Shown: in pieces, positions 5,985-8,947 of the stretch
Numbering within the stretch: position 1 is the first letter of the stretch
Layout: each line of letters begins with the position of its first letter
Assembly: GCA_937967755.1 (NCBI GenBank)
Contig: CALBTA010000268.1
Location: 1 to 8,947, forward strand
DNA from: an uncultured Planctomycetaceae bacterium
GTDB lineage: Bacteria; Planctomycetota; Planctomycetia; Pirellulales; Pirellulaceae
DNA: 8,947 bases
Direction: 5' to 3'
Translations under genes and position numbers: made by a program
Notes under the pieces: generated by a model
What the model was told of the DNA's origin: nothing
The model's database searches: none
The model's input: the letters and a program-made list of their open reading frames with translations, nothing else

Positions 5985-7508
5985 CTAGTCATCCAGCAAT
6001 ACACAAAGTTCTTGGTACAGCTGCTGGCAATCGCCACACAACTTGGAGAATCCAACAAGGGCAGCTTGAACTGCCCGCTTGTAGTAGGGCGTTCGCTGCG
6101 AAAACTCTTGCAGGGTCGGCTGGCTCTGAAATCGCCGGGCCTCAGCGGGTTGCATATCGGCTGGAACGTACCCTTGTTGGATCCACCGGATGTCTGCGCA
6201 CAGCCTATCCAGCTTCTTATAAATCGGAACGGAGACCTCCGTGTATCCTGCCCAATCCGAACACTCCGCCTTGATTCTTGATTTCAGCAATTCGCGATTC
6301 GCCGAGATTTCGCCATAGTCGTGTTGGATTACGATCCAATCGTTGTCGGTCTCCTCCCGGTCAGCCAGGCGGACGGCCATTCGGCGCACCGCGGCATGGG
6401 CATTCTCAACGGTTTGTACTAACTCGTATGCCAGTTGTTTCGCGCGGTAAATTCCTACGATCGACAAGGAATCCTCGAGTCGTGCTGGGGTCGCGTCATG
6501 AGATACGCCGATGGATTTGGCAACCATCCTTCGCAGCACGCTCATCGAAAGCCCCATCTTCGAGAAGAACACTGCCTGGCGCAGTTCTAAGAACCACTGG
6601 ACGATGCCGGTGTTTGGGCGGTCGGCTGGATTCGGTGCGACAGCGCGCGTGAGTAACTCCAACTCCTTGTTGTCGAATCCAAGATTGCGAAGGTAGCGAT
6701 CAATTCGGCCAGCATCCTTCTTCCGCTCAATCAGAATCGCCAAGCTCGGCGACTGCCGCCAGTGACCACCATGAGGGAGTTCTCCCGTCAACATAACTAC
6801 GTAGGTCACCGCGAGCGAATACAAGTCGCAGGAAGGGTGATGCCTGGCCGTTTCGAGTTCTCTGTGTTCGAATGTTTCTGGCGGACCAAAATTTGGTGTT
6901 CCAACGCACGTCGTAGCGCCCGCCGGCGATTCAACAGTTCGCACCGTTCCAAGGTCGCCTAACTTCGCGTGGCGGTTGATACGAATGCTTCCCCTGCTGG
7001 GTGCTGTACCTAAAAATGCGAACAGCATGATGTTTTGCGGCTTCACATCGCGATGAAATTTCCCTTGGATGTGAAGGAACTCAATCGCACGGACGACTGG
7101 AGCCAACAACTCGATCAACTCGATCTGGTCTACGCGGTTGACCAAAGCGTCCATACTGCCTTCGGCCAATTCCCAAATTGTTGCCAGGTATCTCACCTGT
7201 TCTCCGCCTCGGGAGATCGGTACCACGTGGTAACCATCGCAGCGCACCAGACCGGCGTGCCGCGACGTTAGCGGCCAGATCCCTGGGCCACGGTCGAGTT
7301 CGCTCTGAAGGCTCTCTGCGTCTTCAATCGCCATTTTCGATATCTTCACCGCGCAGGGATTGCCATTTAGAGAGGCACGAAAGACAAACGCATATGAACC
7401 CTCGCCAAGCGGATCGCCGGGTGAGACAACTAGCCCCTCGCGTTGCAAGAAATCACAGATTTCTAGAAAGGTTTCATCTTCCAAGGCAACTCTCCGCGGA
7501 GACAACAC
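5985..7508 (-). CDS. Soluble Ser/Thr protein kinase with an unassigned C-terminal region
   Basis: This is a 507-residue Hanks-type (eukaryotic-like) kinase that phosphorylates Ser/Thr. The N-terminal lobe has the glycine loop LGEGSYAFVF (34-43) and the ATP lysine K55 in CAVKI. The C-lobe has FHRDVKPQN (151-159) with catalytic D154 and N159, GDLG with metal-binding D185 in place of DFG, GPPE (208-211) in place of APE, and CDLYSLAVTYVVMLTG. All key residues are present, so it should be active. The kinase domain ends near residue 310. The rest is helical, unlike the usual planctomycete kinases with a membrane helix and WD40/TPR/propeller sensors, and I cannot assign it. The GTG start has no clear Shine-Dalgarno but gives a short leader before the kinase fold. 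It heads a run of three same-strand genes with two small unknown proteins. Confidence 0.88.
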   Translation of the reverse strand: MLSPRRVALEDETFLEICDFLQREGLVVSPGDPLGEGSYAFVFRASLNGNPCAVKISKMAIEDAESLQSELDRGPGIWPLTSRHAGLVRCDGYHVVPISRGGEQVRYLATIWELAEGSMDALVNRVDQIELIELLAPVVRAIEFLHIQGKFHRDVKPQNIMLFAFLGTAPSRGSIRINRHAKLGDLGTVRTVESPAGATTCVGTPNFGPPETFEHRELETARHHPSCDLYSLAVTYVVMLTGELPHGGHWRQSPSLAILIERKKDAGRIDRYLRNLGFDNKELELLTRAVAPNPADRPNTGIVQWFLELRQAVFFSKMGLSMSVLRRMVAKSIGVSHDATPARLEDSLSIVGIYRAKQLAYELVQTVENAHAAVRRMAVRLADREETDNDWIVIQHDYGEISANRELLKSRIKAECSDWAGYTEVSVPIYKKLDRLCADIRWIQQGYVPADMQPAEARRFQSQPTLQEFSQRTPYYKRAVQAALVGFSKLCGDCQQLYQELCVLLDD

Positions 7509-7597
7509 CCCGATCTATCGAGAGCCGGAGAACTTTCTCAGGACCCTCTGCCTCCGGTGAAACTGAGGGGCTACCTATATCTCCGCTCAACGCAATC

Positions 7598-7828
7598 CTA
7601 AATCGTTCTAGTGACAAAGTTTGCGCAAAAGGATTGACCTTCCAAATCTACCATTTTCGCCGGCAGAATGTTGCGTTTTCGCATCACACCGATTAGACTA
7701 ACAGGCAGGACGAGCCTTGCACCCACTGTAAGGGGCATGCCCGGTGAGCCAATGGCCGCCAGCTCCTGCCAAACTTCGTCCTTCTCATCGGTTAACGGAC
7801 TGCCGAAGGGGTTCGCGCGGTGTTTCAT
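7598..7828 (-). CDS. Doubtful small ORF, 76 residues
   Basis: This ATG-started frame occupies most of the gap between the kinase and the DUF4912 gene and reads on the kinase strand, 89 bp before the kinase start. Third codon positions in its first half are mostly G or C, as in real genes here, and the product (SPLTDEKDEVWQELAAIG...) looks protein-like. It has no Shine-Dalgarno, no recognised motif and no membrane segment. It could be a small real gene, a decayed remnant or chance. Confidence 0.3.
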   Translation of the reverse strand: MKHRANPFGSPLTDEKDEVWQELAAIGSPGMPLTVGARLVLPVSLIGVMRKRNILPAKMVDLEGQSFCANFVTRTI

Positions 7829-7897
7829 CCGTCACGGACGATACCCTGGCCAGTTGCGGCAAAACCACCCATTTGGGTTGTGCCGTGCCCATTTTGC

Positions 7898-7902
7898 GGA
7901 GG
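7898..7902 (+). promoter_or_regulatory. Shine-Dalgarno fixing the TTG start of the DUF4912 gene
   Basis: GGAGG lies eight bases before TTG 7911. The frame is open further upstream, with an ATG at 7752, but the residues encoded there look non-protein-like and the ribosome site argues for the TTG. Confidence 0.7.
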
Positions 7903-7910
7903 TAAGTCCG

Positions 7911-8947
7911 TTGTACACAGCAACATCGCTTCGTTCGTATACCTACAAAGACCTGGCCCAAATGGCCAAGCAACGCGGCGTGGCCCGGTGGCATTCGATG
8001 CGTAAGGATCAATTAGTACGTGCCCTGGTGAAATCCGCGAAGGACGAGGCGGCGAAGAGTAAACCAACGAAGACGAAAAAATCGGCCAGTTCTTCCAAGA
8101 CCAAGACTACGAAAGCAACGGCCGCTCGCCGAACGCCCAAATCAAAATCAACATCCAACGGCAGTACGAAAGCGGCCAAACCGAATCGACGGATCGTTGC
8201 CGACCATAAGCTGCGCGAAGCCCGCATGGATTTGGCGACGCCGGAGAAGAAAGCCCCGCAGCCCGCCAAGTCATCAGCCGCCAACGGCCGCACTGGTCCC
8301 GGGTCTTCGGCCCAGCAGCGTGACCGGATCGTGCTGATGGTTCGCGATCCCTATTGGCTGCATGCCCATTGGGAATTAACGCGCGGGTGCGTCGATCGCG
8401 CTCGGGCGGCGCTGGCTGAGATGTGGCACACGGCCAAGCCGATCTTGCGCCTTTACGACGTCGACGCCGGAACCACCACCAACACATCGGAACGAATCGC
8501 CCAGGATATCGAGATCCATGGCGGCGTGCAGAACTGGTACATCTCAGTCGCCGAACCGCCCAAGAGCTACGTGCTGGAAATCGGTTATCTCGCTTCCGAC
8601 AACCGGTTCCATCGTGTTGCCCGCAGCAATGTAGTGACCACCCCACGGCCTGGAACCAACGCCGGCGCGGATCAGAATTGGGACGACGTCGCCGCCAACT
8701 GCCAACGCATCTACGCGTTGAGCGGCGGCTACACCTCGCAGTCCGACGGCGGAGAGTTGCAGGAACTGTTCGAAGAACGGCTGAAGCGCCCGATGGGAAC
8801 GCCAATGACCACCGCCTACGGGGCTGGGGCGGCGCAGTTTCTGGGTCGAGAGAACGACTTCGATCTACAAGTCGACGCCGAAATGATTCTGCACGGCGTC
8901 ACCAAACCCAACGCCCATCTGATGTTGGGTGGCGAGCCGATTCAAGT
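7911..8947 (+). CDS. DUF4912 protein with Rho-N-like N-terminus (partial, runs off the right edge)
   Basis: The visible part is 345 residues with no stop. Residues 7-42 (LRSYTYKDLAQMAKQRG...HSMRKDQLVRALVK) match the Rho N-terminal/SAP-like helical domain, which often binds nucleic acid. Residues about 43-100 form a Lys/Ser/Thr-rich basic, probably disordered linker. From residue 137 (RDRIVLMVRDPYWLHAHWEL) through GNWYI-like and SYVLEIGYL segments the sequence fits DUF4912, a family of unknown biochemical function seen in planctomycetes and other bacteria. Further on the frame continues with low-complexity Gly/Ala stretches and DFDLQVDAEMILHG, consistent with a second strand-rich module. The start is a TTG with GGAGG eight bases upstream. 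From memory, DUF4912 genes often sit near glucan-branching/DUF1957 genes; that would lie outside this window and cannot be tested here. Confidence 0.82.
   Translation, partial: MYTATSLRSYTYKDLAQMAKQRGVARWHSMRKDQLVRALVKSAKDEAAKSKPTKTKKSASSSKTKTTKATAARRTPKSKSTSNGSTKAAKPNRRIVADHKLREARMDLATPEKKAPQPAKSSAANGRTGPGSSAQQRDRIVLMVRDPYWLHAHWELTRGCVDRARAALAEMWHTAKPILRLYDVDAGTTTNTSERIAQDIEIHGGVQNWYISVAEPPKSYVLEIGYLASDNRFHRVARSNVVTTPRPGTNAGADQNWDDVAANCQRIYALSGGYTSQSDGGELQELFEERLKRPMGTPMTTAYGAGAAQFLGRENDFDLQVDAEMILHGVTKPNAHLMLGGEPIQ

Larger units (their letters stand above)
7509..7910. other. Divergent intergenic region, kinase / DUF4912
   Basis: Apart from the doubtful 76-codon ORF, no gene is supported. 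A TTGACC at 7634-7639 resembles a -35 box but has no matching -10. No strong inverted repeat was noticed. The region must hold the promoters of the two divergent genes, but I cannot place them. Confidence 0.4.

Noticed and set aside
7820..8005. Short plus-strand frame containing CPFCGG, suggestive of a zinc ribbon
   Set aside because: It overlaps the DUF4912 start region in another frame, with only one CxxC-like motif and no second pair. The antisense 7785-8012 frame was also dismissed.
8107..8805. 232-codon minus-strand frame opposite the DUF4912 gene
   Set aside because: It has an Arg/Ser/Trp-rich composition typical of antisense reading, and the opposite strand carries the recognisable domain.

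Overview
The window looks like chromosomal DNA of a planctomycete, probably of the Pirellula/Rhodopirellula type. The evidence is moderately high G+C, a secreted PQQ-type propeller opening with the WPQ..GP signature common in that phylum, a DUF4912 protein with a Rho-N-like head, a soluble Ser/Thr kinase, and frequent GTG/TTG starts. No 16S or other phylogenetic marker is present, so this placement is inference.

The most interesting part is positions 241-3071, read here as a graspetide (omega-ester peptide, RiPP) locus. A 329-residue protein on the minus strand (1050-2039) has a twin-arginine signal, a middle region of about 185 residues, and a C-terminal tail with six copies of T/S-T-x-A-L-G-E-E-G-G. 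Each copy fits the TTxxxxEE core motif of plesiocin-type (group 2) graspetides. Divergently transcribed from it (2169-3071, plus) is a 300-residue ATP-grasp ligase with the features of graspetide macrocyclases. The two starts are separated by 129 bp holding a perfect 16-bp inverted repeat. The stop of the precursor gene overlaps (TTGA) the TTG start of a SpoIIE/RsbU-type PP2C phosphatase (241-1053). I infer that the ligase installs Thr/Glu side-chain esters in the cytoplasm and that Tat then exports the folded, cross-linked protein.

A PQQ-type beta-propeller protein with a Sec signal (3098-4660, minus) converges on the ligase gene. Upstream of it on the same strand is a run of kinase (5985-7508), a 198-residue protein (5276-5872) and a 148-residue protein (4783-5229). 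The two small proteins are unrecognised, soluble and largely helical. The smallest gene has its own good Shine-Dalgarno and a TATAAT box.

Positions 7509-7910 are mostly non-coding, with one doubtful 76-codon minus-strand ORF. A DUF4912 protein with a Rho-N-like N-terminus starts at a TTG at 7911, behind a perfect GGAGG, and runs off the right edge. Positions 1-240 hold two overlapping inverted repeats and no convincing gene.
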